The notes: generated by a model not told the origin, from the letters alone. 64,000 bases of DNA from Salinisphaera sp. (GCA_027858915.1 JAQIBT010000055.1:1-64000), one strand, 5' to 3'; counted from the stretch's first letter, positions 35,856 to 45,980 are shown. Numbers and translations: made by a program.

Positions 35856-36478
35856 ACGCTTTCCGGCTGTTGCAGCGTGCCCCAGGCCTCGCACAGCACG
35901 CCAACGGCCGTGTAAGCAAACAAGAGCGCGACCAGAGCACCCACGATCCAATCGGGCCATGGCAGGTCAAAGGTGAGCACCAGGCCACCCGCGACTACGG
36001 TTGCGGCATTGCCAATGGCATCGTTACGCGTACAAAGCCACATCGCCCGCATGTTGATATCTTGGTGGCGATAGCGCATTAGAAGGCCAGCGGAGGCCAG
36101 ATTCGCCACCAGCGCTATGAAGCCCATGCCGATCATAAAAGTGGCGACGGGCAATGCGCCGATCACGATCTGATGAATCAATTGGGCACCAATGCCCGCC
36201 GCAAGCACAAGCTCAATAAATGCGTTTGTGAAACCGGCGCGGGTGCGAGCACGAAGCGTACGGTTGAGAGCGAATAGCCCAATCCCCAGACCCACGGCAT
36301 CAATCAACATATCGACTGAATCGGCCTGCAGGGCGCTCGAGTGCGCCCAGAGCCCGACACTCATTTCGGCCACGAACATCACGGCATTGATCACCAGCGC
36401 CGCGATCAAGGCGCGTCCTTGTGCCCCGGACGCCTCACTGAGATCGCTATCAGAACAGCCACAGCAGCTCTCGGCCAT
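35852..36478 (-). CDS. Cation transporter, CDF-like
   Basis: 208 aa from ATG 36478. The N-terminus MAESCCGCSDSDLSEASGAQ has a Cys triplet. About six helices follow; helix II has LQADSVDMLIDAVGLG (Asp-x2-Asp-x3-Asp in place of the His-x3-Asp) and helix V has MRAMWLCTRNDAIGN. It groups with the small CDF-like proteins of Zn/Cd/Co clusters. Its partner gene immediately downstream is broken. Confidence 0.85.
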   Translation of the reverse strand: MAESCCGCSDSDLSEASGAQGRALIAALVINAVMFVAEMSVGLWAHSSALQADSVDMLIDAVGLGIGLFALNRTLRARTRAGFTNAFIELVLAAGIGAQLIHQIVIGALPVATFMIGMGFIALVANLASAGLLMRYRHQDINMRAMWLCTRNDAIGNAATVVAGGLVLTFDLPWPDWIVGALVALLFAYTAVGVLCEAWGTLQQPESV

Positions 36479-36808
36479 CGTTGAATTCCTCGTCTGTTGT
36501 GTTGCCGCCTGCCTACAAAGTAGCGACCGACGCCAGCCGATCACGGTATCAGTGCGATCCGTCGCACCGGACTCGCAAGATATTTGCTGATCGAGTGAAT
36601 GGCGATAGTCGAAAAGCGTCGATCCGTACGATCGGACAACGATCGCAACGCGGTAATAGTTTTTCAATACAAAGCGCTACGGTTCAGCATATGGGCGAGA
36701 GCGTAGCCTGAACTCAACAATAAAGCATAGTAATACATTGATTGTTATAAGTTTTTATATATAGTGCGCCGCAAGCAACCTGCCTGTATCGCTTGAGAGA
36801 TATCCGAC

Positions 36809-37522
36809 GTGTACGTACAACCGCTGCTCTACACGCTGATCCCAGTGGCTGCAGCCGCACTGTCCGGGGCAGTGGCCGCCGTTCGCGTTCCGGGCGAACA
36901 GGCGACTAGCGCTGTACAACACCTGGCCGCCGGCGTCGTATTCGCGGCGGCAGCTATTGAACTCGTTCCAGGGGTACTGCACTCGGCGCCGTTACCCGCC
37001 ATCGTGGGTTTCGCGCTCGGGATTGTGGTCATGTTTGCCCTGCGTCACCTCAGTGATGCCGCAGAGCGGCGCGCCGAGCATCGGGGGTTGCCGCTGTCGA
37101 TCGGACTGATCGTGACCATCGGCATCGACTTTTTCATTGACGGCGTGGTGCTCGGCGCCGGCTTCACTAACGACAGCCAAACCGGCATCTTGCTCACCAT
37201 CGCGATCACGCTGGAATATCTGTTCGTCGGCCTTTCCGTGGCCGCTACTCTGCCCACCCGGTCGCCGTGGGCATTAATCGCACTCCCGACGGGCCTGGCG
37301 CTGTTCACGATAGGTGGCACCGCATTGGGAGTGGCAGTGCTCACCGGCGCCTCAAAACCGGTTATGGCGGCCGTGTTGGGTTTTGGTGCCGTGGTCTTCA
37401 TGTATCTGGTCACCGAGGAGCTTCTTGTCAAAGCACATGAGCAAGGCGACACCGCATTTGGATCGGCCACTTTCTTCGTTGGCTTCCTCTGCTATCTCCT
37501 GATCGAGCAGGCGCTGGCGTAG
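36809..37522 (+). CDS. ZIP-family metal transporter
   Basis: 237 aa from a GTG. ZIP features are AVQHLAAGVVFAAAAIELVP (helix II), TIGIDFFIDGVVLGAGF (helix IV), ITLEYLFVGLSVAATL (helix V) and YLVTEELLVKAHEQ. The usual His in the helix IV HSxxDG is replaced (GIDFFIDG), and helix V has LEYLF for HEIPE. These changes suggest altered metal choice or direction. An AT-rich stretch with a run of TATATA lies upstream near 36755. Confidence 0.82.
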   Translation: MYVQPLLYTLIPVAAAALSGAVAAVRVPGEQATSAVQHLAAGVVFAAAAIELVPGVLHSAPLPAIVGFALGIVVMFALRHLSDAAERRAEHRGLPLSIGLIVTIGIDFFIDGVVLGAGFTNDSQTGILLTIAITLEYLFVGLSVAATLPTRSPWALIALPTGLALFTIGGTALGVAVLTGASKPVMAAVLGFGAVVFMYLVTEELLVKAHEQGDTAFGSATFFVGFLCYLLIEQALA

Positions 37523-37539
37523 TTCCTAGCCACGAAAGA

Positions 37540-38214
37540 TTAAGCTAACGGCAAAAACTGATAACCAACGCCGTGTAGTGTTTTGATTACGCGTCGACCA
37601 AACGGACCTTCAAGTGAGCGGCGCAAGCGATGGATATGTCCCCGCAGGGCTGCCTCTGATGCGGGCGGTTGGTCATCCCAGATGGCATGTTCCATCTGAG
37701 CGCGGGTGACGATTCCGGGAAAGGCTCGGACGAGCAACTCAAGAATTCGAAAACCAGTCGGTGGCAGCTCCACCACGATTTCACCCCAATAGACGTGCCA
37801 CTGATCCAGAACCATATAGATGCCGCCGGCAGAAATCTGATGACAGGTAAACGCACGGCGACGCATGATCGTTTGGAGGCGAAGGCAGAGTTCGGGTAGC
37901 GAAAACGGCTGGCTCATACAATCATCAGCACCGGCCTCGAGACCTCGTATATGGTTGCTTGCGCGACCGCCCGCGGCAAGCATCAAAACCGGTGTGGGAT
38001 CGCCGGCGTTTTCCCGAAGTCGGCGGCAAAAATCGGTGCCGTCCATATCCGGTAATTGCTGATCGAGTACGATCGCATCGTAGCGGTTGCTGGCGCATAG
38101 TCGAAGCCCGAACGCGCCGTCACTGGCAAAGTCGGGATCGCTGCCCTGTTGTTCCAGATAGCCGCCGATATGGCGGGCCAGCCTCGCATTTTCTGTGACG
38201 ATCAGAACAAGCAT
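37540..38214 (-). CDS. OmpR-family response regulator with degenerate receiver
   Basis: 224 aa from ATG 38214. The receiver keeps the phospho-acceptor region (IVLDQQLPDMDG), but the N-terminal acidic pair reads TEN, the conserved Thr/Ser is Ala (LMLAAGG) and the conserved Lys is Gln (DDCMSQPF). The C-terminal winged helix is complete (LPPTGFRILELLVRAFPGIV, then HIHRLRRSLEGP). No kinase gene is adjacent. It may work without phosphorylation, or bind a different signal. It lies just behind the RND permease and runs in the same direction. Confidence 0.88.
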   Translation of the reverse strand: MLVLIVTENARLARHIGGYLEQQGSDPDFASDGAFGLRLCASNRYDAIVLDQQLPDMDGTDFCRRLRENAGDPTPVLMLAAGGRASNHIRGLEAGADDCMSQPFSLPELCLRLQTIMRRRAFTCHQISAGGIYMVLDQWHVYWGEIVVELPPTGFRILELLVRAFPGIVTRAQMEHAIWDDQPPASEAALRGHIHRLRRSLEGPFGRRVIKTLHGVGYQFLPLA

Positions 38215-38273
38215 GGCAATAAGGATTACAGGCAAAAACGACTCCGCTCAGTGTAAAGTGGACCCCACTTTAG

Positions 38274-41200
38274 TTATGCGCGCTGACGCGATGAACGAGC
38301 GGTGAGTAATTTGTAGAGCACTGGCAGAAAAACCAGGACCAGAGGGATTTGTACCAACAGCCCGGATATGATCGCGATGGCCAGCGGTCGTTGCATCCCG
38401 GACCCTTGGCCTAAACCAAATGCCAGCGGCAGTAGCGCGAGCGCGAACGCCAAGGCGCTCATTACGATGGGCCGCATACGGTTGCGCCCCGCTCGGATCA
38501 GGTTCCAGGCTAAGGGCAAATCATTCTTGATAAGGCGCAGTTCGGAAAAATAAAAGATCGCGATTTCGGTGACGATCCCGATCACCATGGTCATGCCCAT
38601 CATGGCCGTGATGTTGAGTTCCACCCCCGTGAGCCAGAGACCGATGAATACGGCACTGGCAGCCAGCAACGGCTGAACCAGAATAGCCAGCGCCACGCGG
38701 AAGCGTTCGTAGAGGAATAACAGCAACAGGAAGATCAACGCCACGGCGGCCACGAAGACCTCGATCAGGCCGCGAAACGCTTGCTGTTGCTGCTTGTAAA
38801 GCCCGCCAAGCTGGTAGTAGATATCTTTGGGAATCAGGCCCGGCTTTTGTAGCACTTTCTTGACATCGGCGACGGTAGTACCGAGCGAGCGTCCACTGAT
38901 ACGGGCCGTAACCGCCACGTCGCTCTTGAGGTTATAACGGGTCAGCTGGGGTTGGCCTGAGAGGATCTTGACGTTGGCGACTCGCTTGAGCGGCACCAGA
39001 TGACCATCCGGCGCTCGCAAGAGTAGGCCACCGATTTCGCTGATTTTATCTCGCCGGTTCTTCGGTATCCAGACTCGTACGCCGATAAACTTCACGCCCT
39101 TGCGCACTTGTGTGGTGACGACGCCGCCCAGATAGGCCTGCAGCTGCTGGGTCACGGCTTGCGGAGACAGCCCCTCGACCGCGGCCTTGATCCGATCGAC
39201 GTGAATGTTGAGGGCAGCACCGGCAATCACGATCCCGTCTTTGACGCCGACTACGCCGTTGACGCTACCGATAGCCTGCGCCACCTGGCCGGCGACCTGA
39301 CGTAGCTTGGTCTCGTTGTTACCAAAAAGACGGATATCGATGGGCTGCGGTACGGAGGTGAGATCGCCGATTTCGTCCTCGATAAGCTGATACAGCTCAA
39401 TATCCAGACCCGGCACCTGCTGGTTGACTGCCTCACGAACCTGGGCCATCACGGCCTCGGTCGACGGCCGCGGCGGCGGCTTGAGCCGCGCGAACAGATC
39501 GCCGGCATTGGTCGTGGTGATCGCGCCGCCCAATTGCGCGCCCTGGCGTCGGGACCAGGTGTCCACGTACGGATTTTTCTTCAGGATCGCGGCGACTTGC
39601 ATCATGAGACGGTTGGTCTCAGCCAGCGAGGTGCCGGGCGCGGACCGGTAATCCATCGTAAAGCCGCCTTCGTCCATAGTCGGCATAAAGCCCGAGCCCA
39701 CGTGGCTAAAGGCCAGATAGGCGACGGCAAGGAACGGCAACAGTCCGACCAGGACCCAGGCAGGACGCCGCAGCAGCCGCACCATAAGTTTGGTATAGCC
39801 GCGGTTGACCCGGCGGGTGATCCGGCCCACTTTTTCGCGTTCGGTATCCTTGGGGCCCAGCATGAAATCTGCTAGCAGCGGCACCACCAGCCACGCCACC
39901 AGAAAAGAGATCGACAGGCTGATCGCCATGGTTAGCGACAAGGCCTTGAAGAAAGCGCCAGTGACGCCGCTCAGAAACGCCAGTGGCAGAAATATGATAA
40001 TCGTCGAGGCGGATGAGCCTACCTGGGGATGGGTGAATTCCCGCGCGGCGGCCAGTACGCGTTCAATCCCATGCTCGCCGGTTTCCTGGACCCGGCGTAC
40101 AACCTGCTCAATCATGACGATGACATCGTCGATGATCAGGCCGACCGCCGCGGCCATGCCGCCCAAGGTCATGATGTTCAACGACATGCCGAAGGCGTAG
40201 AGCAACAGCATCGTGGCGGCTAGCACCGCGGGTACGGCGATGATCGCGACTAGTGTGATCTTCCAACTGCGCAGGAATACCAGCAGCACGAGGCCCGCGA
40301 GCACGATGCCGATGACAATCGCGTCAACGACGCTACTCCGGGAGACGCTGACCAGCACGCTCTGGTCATACCACTGGTGGAGTTTCACGCCTTTGGGCAT
40401 CTGTGGCTGGAACTGTTTCAAGCGTGCCTCGAGGCCTTGCGAGAGTTTGATCACGCTGGCCCCGGGCTGCTGATAGACATTGAGCAGGACCGCTTGCTTG
40501 CCGTCGGCGGTAAAGCGGGTGTACTTGGGCGCCGTGGTCAGACTGACCTGCGCGACATCATCGAGCTGCACTTGGCCGTTGTCGCCGCTCTTGAGTACGG
40601 TGTGGCGAATTTCGTTTAGGTTTCGGAAACGCGTGTCGGAGACTTCCAGATACAGCTTGTAGTGGTCCTGAAGACGTCCGACCGCGGTGAGCACGTTCGA
40701 GGCCGATACCGCCCGGGCTACGTCGTCGATGGACAATCCGAGCGCGTCCAGCCGTGCCGGGTCGACACTGACCCGGTATTCGGCGGTGTCCCCGCCTTGC
40801 ACGGTTACCTTAGCAACGCCTTTCACACTCGATAAATAAGGCACCATCTGGTACTTGGCCAGATCGTGCAGCTTGACCTGGCTGGCCGTGTTCGAAGTCA
40901 GGCTATAGGCGACCACGCCCGTGTAATTGGCGGGATACATGCGCTGGGCTTCGTAGCGTGTACCGGCCGGCAGGTCGGGTTTGACCTGGTTGATGGCCGA
41001 TTCGACCTGCAACACGGCATTCACCATGTTGTGGCCCCAATCGAAATTGATCGAGATATCGGTGCTGCCACGGCTGGTGGTGGAGCGCACCGAGCGCACG
41101 CCGGGCACGGCGCGAACCGCGCGCTCGACCGGGCGCGTGACCTGCAGCATCATTTCCTGCGCCGGCCGCGCGCCCGCATCGAGCGAGACACGCACGCGCG

Positions 41201-41327
41201 GGAAGGATACTTGCGGAAACAAGGCGGCCGGCAGTTGCAAAAGACTCGCGGCGCCGCTGAGCGCCAACAGCGTCAGCAGGAAAAGCACCGAACGTCGATG
41301 ATTCTGAACCCAGGTTGCGAAATTCAT
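38274..41327 (-). CDS. RND efflux transporter permease
   Basis: 1017 aa, usual length for the family. A trimeric proton-driven inner-membrane pump. The first helix (NHRRSVLFLLTLLALSG) precedes the periplasmic domain, and the proton relay reads VGLIIDDVIVMIEQVVRR, with the Asp pair of HAE-type pumps; heavy-metal CzcA/CusA types have DGAxVMVEN. Substrate is therefore uncertain; location suggests metals. The start overlaps the adaptor stop by 4 bp, so permease, adaptor and TolC form one operon. Confidence 0.93.
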   Translation of the reverse strand: MNFATWVQNHRRSVLFLLTLLALSGAASLLQLPAALFPQVSFPRVRVSLDAGARPAQEMMLQVTRPVERAVRAVPGVRSVRSTTSRGSTDISINFDWGHNMVNAVLQVESAINQVKPDLPAGTRYEAQRMYPANYTGVVAYSLTSNTASQVKLHDLAKYQMVPYLSSVKGVAKVTVQGGDTAEYRVSVDPARLDALGLSIDDVARAVSASNVLTAVGRLQDHYKLYLEVSDTRFRNLNEIRHTVLKSGDNGQVQLDDVAQVSLTTAPKYTRFTADGKQAVLLNVYQQPGASVIKLSQGLEARLKQFQPQMPKGVKLHQWYDQSVLVSVSRSSVVDAIVIGIVLAGLVLLVFLRSWKITLVAIIAVPAVLAATMLLLYAFGMSLNIMTLGGMAAAVGLIIDDVIVMIEQVVRRVQETGEHGIERVLAAAREFTHPQVGSSASTIIIFLPLAFLSGVTGAFFKALSLTMAISLSISFLVAWLVVPLLADFMLGPKDTEREKVGRITRRVNRGYTKLMVRLLRRPAWVLVGLLPFLAVAYLAFSHVGSGFMPTMDEGGFTMDYRSAPGTSLAETNRLMMQVAAILKKNPYVDTWSRRQGAQLGGAITTTNAGDLFARLKPPPRPSTEAVMAQVREAVNQQVPGLDIELYQLIEDEIGDLTSVPQPIDIRLFGNNETKLRQVAGQVAQAIGSVNGVVGVKDGIVIAGAALNIHVDRIKAAVEGLSPQAVTQQLQAYLGGVVTTQVRKGVKFIGVRVWIPKNRRDKISEIGGLLLRAPDGHLVPLKRVANVKILSGQPQLTRYNLKSDVAVTARISGRSLGTTVADVKKVLQKPGLIPKDIYYQLGGLYKQQQQAFRGLIEVFVAAVALIFLLLLFLYERFRVALAILVQPLLAASAVFIGLWLTGVELNITAMMGMTMVIGIVTEIAIFYFSELRLIKNDLPLAWNLIRAGRNRMRPIVMSALAFALALLPLAFGLGQGSGMQRPLAIAIISGLLVQIPLVLVFLPVLYKLLTARSSRQRA

Positions 41328-42346
41328 GGCTGGACTCGCACGGGCATGCCGTCGGAGAGTTCATAATTGCCCTGTATGACGATCGATGCCCCGGCCTTGA
41401 GGTGACCTGTGATACCCACCAGGTCGTTATTCTCAAGTCCGGTCTGAACGTTGATTCGTCGCGCCTTGCTCTTGCGCACCACAAACAGATAATCGCCTTG
41501 GCTATCGTGAAGCACCGCGGAGCGCGGTACGGCCAGCGTGTTATGGGCCGCGAGCTTGAGCACGCCTTTGACCCGCATCCCGGGTAGAAACGTTTCGGCC
41601 GCCGCCCCATCCAGCGGCACAATGACATTCACAAGGCGGGTATTGGGGTCGACCACGGCGTTGACTTGTGTGATTTGGCTCTCGACGCCTTGTCCTCCGC
41701 GGAATAGAGGCAGAACTTGAACGGTCATGCTTGTTTTAACGCGCTGGTATTCACCTGGCTCGATCCCCAGCGCGACCTGCAGACGATCTCGTTTAGCCAG
41801 TTGAAACAACGGTGTACCCACCGTCACCTGATTACCCGGCTCGATTGGGAGCCGGCTGACAATCCCGGCGAACGGTGCTTTGATCACGCGTGTTTTCTGA
41901 CCGGTGCCTAAGGCGTTCTGGGCCGCGAAAGCGGCCTTGGCCTGGGCCAGTGCCTGTTCGGCGGCGTTGACGTTTGCATGCGTGGCCAGTTGTTGTTTCA
42001 GTAGTTTTCGCGTGCGCGCCACTTTTTGCCGGGCAAAATGCACATTGGCTTCGGCGCTACGATAGTTGGCGTGGGCCGAAGGCGCGGTACGCAGAATGAG
42101 TAGCGGATCACCTTTAGCAACCGGTTCGCCCAGCGTCACGTACAAACGCTGTACGAATGCCGCATACGTCGCGTCCTTAGTAGTTTGGGCTTCCGGATCA
42201 GGGCGTACGACGCCAAAGCCGGTGAGGGTGTCGTTCATTGAACGCGGCTGAACCGGCGCGGTCTGCACTGCCACACTCGGCTGCGCGGCCGCCCAGAGCG
42301 GGGCCGCGAACCACAACAACAGGCATAGGGTCAGTGCTTTGATCAC
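41324..42346 (-). CDS. RND periplasmic adaptor (membrane fusion protein)
   Basis: 340 aa. A signal peptide (LTLCLLLWFAAPLWAAAQ) is followed by the lipoyl half-motif VQRLYVTLGEPVAKGDPLLI, a helical hairpin (LLKQQLATHANVNAAEQALA), the second lipoyl half (APFAGIVSRLPIEPGNQV) and the beta-barrel. No lipobox is present. It links the RND pump to the TolC-like channel. ATGA-type overlaps occur at both ends of the gene. Confidence 0.93.
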   Translation of the reverse strand: MIKALTLCLLLWFAAPLWAAAQPSVAVQTAPVQPRSMNDTLTGFGVVRPDPEAQTTKDATYAAFVQRLYVTLGEPVAKGDPLLILRTAPSAHANYRSAEANVHFARQKVARTRKLLKQQLATHANVNAAEQALAQAKAAFAAQNALGTGQKTRVIKAPFAGIVSRLPIEPGNQVTVGTPLFQLAKRDRLQVALGIEPGEYQRVKTSMTVQVLPLFRGGQGVESQITQVNAVVDPNTRLVNVIVPLDGAAAETFLPGMRVKGVLKLAAHNTLAVPRSAVLHDSQGDYLFVVRKSKARRINVQTGLENNDLVGITGHLKAGASIVIQGNYELSDGMPVRVQP

Positions 42347-43752
42347 GATTTGTCTCTATTGGACGTGGCCCCGCGGGTATCGATGGTCATCCCCAACAGG
42401 GTTTCCAGCGCCGCCTGTGTTTGCGCAAGAGACGCCTTGAGCCTTATTGCCTCCACCTGCTTGGATAACAAGCTCGAACGCAAATTGATGAACGTGCCGG
42501 CACTCATGTTGCCGTGGGCGAATGCGCGCTGAGCCGCGTCTGTGGTCTGTTTCAGCGCGGGCAATCGGTCTTCGAGTTGCTGTAACTGGCGCTGCATGAT
42601 TTGGATTTCGCGCCAGGTCTTATGTGCCTGGTTGACTGCTTGATCCAGTCGCGCTTGGTAGGTTTGACGTAATACGGCCCGTGTCGCTCGCGCCACCGCG
42701 ATCTGGCCTTGATTTTGATTGAACAATGGCAGCGACAGATTGGCCCCGATTCCGATGGTGGTCACCTTGCCGGTGTCGGTGCCGCCGGACGGGCCAATGC
42801 TCAGCGTGGGAAACTGTTTGAGAATCGCTTCGCGCACGCTAGCTTCCTGGCTTTGATACCCGGCTTGCAACGCAATCAGGTCGGGGCGACGCTTCGGCAA
42901 GCGGGCTACGGCCAACTTGAACTGGGCCTGGCTAAACGGCACCGGCCCAACCGGGCCGGCCAGCCGCGGTTTTGTATCCGGCTGCAGGTCCAGCAGGGCA
43001 TCCAACGCGTGCCAGGTGCTGTTGTGTTGGCGCTGCAGCTGGCGTAACTGAGTATTCGCATTGACCAGCAGAACTAGGTCGGCGGACGTGGTCGACAGAG
43101 TCAGATTGCCTTGCCCCAAGGCTTTTTGTTCGCGCCGGTAATTAGCGGCATATAGTTTTTGCTGGGTCACGAGCAGGGTGTCCAGGCTGGCCTCGGATCG
43201 CGCCCGTATATAGAGTTGACGAGCGCGTTGCGCGACCTGCCATTCCTGCCAGAGGATATTCATGTTGACTTGCTTGGCGTGTGCGCGGGCGCTGGCGCGC
43301 TTCGCCCCGCGGCTGATCAGGGCGGTCAGATCCTCGGTCAGCCCCAGGCTGTAGCCATTGCCGATCGGTGGCGGCCCCCCGGTAGGATGCAAAAAACTGA
43401 CGCTGATCTGCGGATTGGGCAACAAACCGGCGACCAGCAGCTGGGCTGCGGCGACGCCAGCCTGGGCACGCTGAGCCTTCAGATCGGGGTTGTTTACCAC
43501 CGCCAGAGTGACCACGTCCGTCATATCCAGACCCTTGGCCGCGTTGAACGGATGCGGTTTGAGGGCTGGCACCTGCAGTTGTCGCACCGGCAACGTGAGA
43601 CGTTTCGCCGAGGACCAATCCGGTGACTGCGGCAGCGGCTTAGCGTGATACGTCGCGCAGGCAGAAAGCACCAGGGGTGCGGCCAGCACCGACATCCGTT
43701 TGACGACGTATCGCGCCGAGCGCATTAGGCGAGTTGTGTGGCTTGAGTTCAC
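42343..43752 (-). CDS. TolC-family outer membrane lipoprotein
   Basis: 469 aa. The signal ends in a lipobox (APLVLSAC, Cys32). Two OEP repeats follow: VTLAVVNNPDLKAQRAQAGV in the first half and LPKRRPDLIALQAGYQSQEA in the second, with the long coiled-coil segments of TolC. It is the first gene of the tripartite efflux operon and lies 190 bp behind the sensor kinase. Confidence 0.92.
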   Translation of the reverse strand: MNSSHTTRLMRSARYVVKRMSVLAAPLVLSACATYHAKPLPQSPDWSSAKRLTLPVRQLQVPALKPHPFNAAKGLDMTDVVTLAVVNNPDLKAQRAQAGVAAAQLLVAGLLPNPQISVSFLHPTGGPPPIGNGYSLGLTEDLTALISRGAKRASARAHAKQVNMNILWQEWQVAQRARQLYIRARSEASLDTLLVTQQKLYAANYRREQKALGQGNLTLSTTSADLVLLVNANTQLRQLQRQHNSTWHALDALLDLQPDTKPRLAGPVGPVPFSQAQFKLAVARLPKRRPDLIALQAGYQSQEASVREAILKQFPTLSIGPSGGTDTGKVTTIGIGANLSLPLFNQNQGQIAVARATRAVLRQTYQARLDQAVNQAHKTWREIQIMQRQLQQLEDRLPALKQTTDAAQRAFAHGNMSAGTFINLRSSLLSKQVEAIRLKASLAQTQAALETLLGMTIDTRGATSNRDKS

Positions 43753-43945
43753 ACCGGCATTATCGCGATCCCATCGCGCGCTGGGGGCCGCAGAACTATA
43801 CGGTTTCGCAATGTTGCCAAACCAAAGCGCCGGCCAGCCAGGTCAGCGCACGCCAGCTCATTAGCGATTCTTGGCGAACAAATCGAGTGCCCGCCTCGGG
43901 CGAAGTCCACGCCCCATCAAGATGGCGCGCTTGCCCTCAGCATCG

Positions 43946-45316
43946 TCAAACGCGGGCAGTCGTCGCGAACGCGATGGTTATCCGTAGGCCGGGATGGTTG
44001 TCCTCGACCTTGATTGGGGCCTCATGCAGTTCAGCTATGGCCGCGGCCAGGCTCAAGCCCAGGCCATTGCCGGGCGTGTTGCGGCTGTGTTCGAGACGAT
44101 AAAAACGGCGGAGTATTCGTTCGTGCTCTGTTGCAGGGACACCGGGGCCGTTGTCAGCCACCACGAGGCGTGCCTGCGGATCGCTCGTTTCCAGGCGCAC
44201 CTCTATTCGAGTGCCGGCGGGCGTATGGCGGATGGCATTCCCAAGCAGATTCGCGAGCATCTGGGTCAACAGTTCGCGGTCACCGCGAATGCAGCACTCG
44301 ACCGGCAACGAGACCACGATAGTCTGCCCTGCATCCTCGGCGGAGGGCGTGAACGCTTCGGTCACGGTGGCTACTAACGCGCTCAGATGGATGTCGTCGA
44401 ATCCCGCCCGGCGCGTGCCAGACTCGATCTGCGTTATTCGAAGAAGCGCGCCGAATGTATCCAATAACGCATCTGTTTCCAGGACCGCGGCGTCGATCGC
44501 ACTTTGGTACTCTGCGGCGGAGCGCGCGCTGTTACGCATACTTTCCAGATCTTGGCGTAAGCGCGTCAGCGGCGTGCGTAAATCATGCGCGATATCGCTG
44601 GAAATCTGGCGCATGCTTTCCATCAATAGCGCGATACGATCAAGCATACGATTGAAGGTATGTGCCAACCGATCGAGTTCATCGGCCGTTTCGCGTTCGG
44701 GCACTCGTCGCGTGAGGTCACCATCGATGATGGCCTCGGCGGTTTGCGCAATGCTATCGACACGGCGTAAGAATTCGGCGCTTAGAATCAACCCTCCGAT
44801 AATGCCCAGCACCAGGGTCACGCCAAGCCCCCACTGGAATGCCTCACGAATCGCTTCGTCGACGTGCCGCACACGATCCCGGTCGTCGCCGACCACGAGT
44901 AGCGCGCCGCCCGTCAGAGACACAACCCGAGCGTAGACCTGCTCTTGATCTGTATTGCTCTTGTCGATACCTACGTCGCGGGCCTGAAGGGTGATCCAGC
45001 CGCGACGCTCGCCGGGTGATGGCAGGCGACCTGCCAAGCGTTTTCCGGCCGCATTTTGTACGCGATAATCGAGTGCGCTCGAGGCTTGGTCACGGTCTCG
45101 AACGGCGGCCACTAAAGCGTCGAGTCCGCCGGCGCGGAATACGGGTTGTAATATGGAGACGTCGGTCTTGATCCTATTGTGGACTTGTTGATCGAGTACC
45201 GAGTGTGTGGTCCAGAAAACAACGGCACCCAAAACCAAAATCGAGCCCGCAAATAACGCGACATAGAGTGACGCGAGTCGAAAACTTGTGGTGGCGAAGA
45301 TTCTAGGGGGCCGCAT
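43946..45316 (-). CDS. Sensor histidine kinase
   Basis: 456 aa. Two membrane helices (about 13-34 and 160-182) enclose a periplasmic sensor of about 125 residues. A HAMP linker follows, then the phospho-acceptor SSDIAHDLRTPLTRLRQDLE (about residue 245) and the ATPase boxes LLGNAIRHTP, VADNGPGVP and GNGLGLSLAAAI. The periplasmic part has no cysteine or Met cluster and only a single histidine near its start, so the metal signal is not obvious. Its start overlaps the response regulator stop by 14 bp. Confidence 0.93.
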   Translation of the reverse strand: MRPPRIFATTSFRLASLYVALFAGSILVLGAVVFWTTHSVLDQQVHNRIKTDVSILQPVFRAGGLDALVAAVRDRDQASSALDYRVQNAAGKRLAGRLPSPGERRGWITLQARDVGIDKSNTDQEQVYARVVSLTGGALLVVGDDRDRVRHVDEAIREAFQWGLGVTLVLGIIGGLILSAEFLRRVDSIAQTAEAIIDGDLTRRVPERETADELDRLAHTFNRMLDRIALLMESMRQISSDIAHDLRTPLTRLRQDLESMRNSARSAAEYQSAIDAAVLETDALLDTFGALLRITQIESGTRRAGFDDIHLSALVATVTEAFTPSAEDAGQTIVVSLPVECCIRGDRELLTQMLANLLGNAIRHTPAGTRIEVRLETSDPQARLVVADNGPGVPATEHERILRRFYRLEHSRNTPGNGLGLSLAAAIAELHEAPIKVEDNHPGLRITIAFATTARV

Positions 45317-45980
45317 GCAGTCTGTACCCGGCGCCCCGTACGGTTTGGATCAAAGCCACATCGTGCCCGCGGTCGATTTTTGCGCGCAGACGGCTGATGT
45401 GTGTCTCCACGATGTTGGTTTTGGGGTCGAAATAATACCCCCAGACGTTTTCGAGCAGCATGGCACGAGTCACGACCTGGTCCGCATGACGGATCAAATA
45501 TTCGAGCAGTTGGAATTCACGGGGCTGTAGATCAACCGGGATATCTCTACGGCGCACCGTACGTTGGAAGAGGTCTATCTTGAGATCGGCTACTTGCAGG
45601 AGATCACGATTCGCGACTTGAGTGGACCGCCGCGCTAACGCATGGATACGCGCCAGCAGTTCGGACAACGCGAAAGGTTTGATCAAATAGTCGTCGCCCC
45701 CGGCCTCCAGCCCTTCGACGCGATCGTCTATGCCGTCTAAAGCGGTCAAGAACAGTATCGGTGTCTCGACCTTGGCCTCGCGCATCGCCGTAACGGCGCT
45801 CAGTCCGTCCATAGCGGGCAACATACGATCGACTATCACCACATCGTAGACTTGTTTGGACGCAAGAAATAATCCATCACGGCCGCTCACGCGGTGGTCG
45901 ACGCGATGACCTTTTTCACAGAGCCCGCGGACGATATACGTTGTTGTCTTGTGGTCATCTTCGATGAGCAAGATTTTCAT
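45303..45980 (-). CDS. OmpR/PhoB-family response regulator
   Basis: 225 aa from ATG 45980 (MKILLIEDDHKTTTYIVRGL). The receiver is canonical: acidic IEDD, VIVDRMLPAMDG, FLTALD and DDYLIKPF. The winged helix includes LQPREFQLLEYLIRHADQVV and ETHISRLRAKID. It resembles CopR/CzcR/IrlR regulators. With the kinase it precedes the RND operon and probably activates it. Confidence 0.94.
   Translation of the reverse strand: MKILLIEDDHKTTTYIVRGLCEKGHRVDHRVSGRDGLFLASKQVYDVVIVDRMLPAMDGLSAVTAMREAKVETPILFLTALDGIDDRVEGLEAGGDDYLIKPFALSELLARIHALARRSTQVANRDLLQVADLKIDLFQRTVRRRDIPVDLQPREFQLLEYLIRHADQVVTRAMLLENVWGYYFDPKTNIVETHISRLRAKIDRGHDVALIQTVRGAGYRLHAAP

Noticed and set aside
38274-41327. Calling the RND pump CzcA or CusA
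   Set aside because: The proton-relay segment is GLIIDDVIVMIEQ, not the DGAxVMVEN of heavy-metal RND pumps, so the metal name is not supported.
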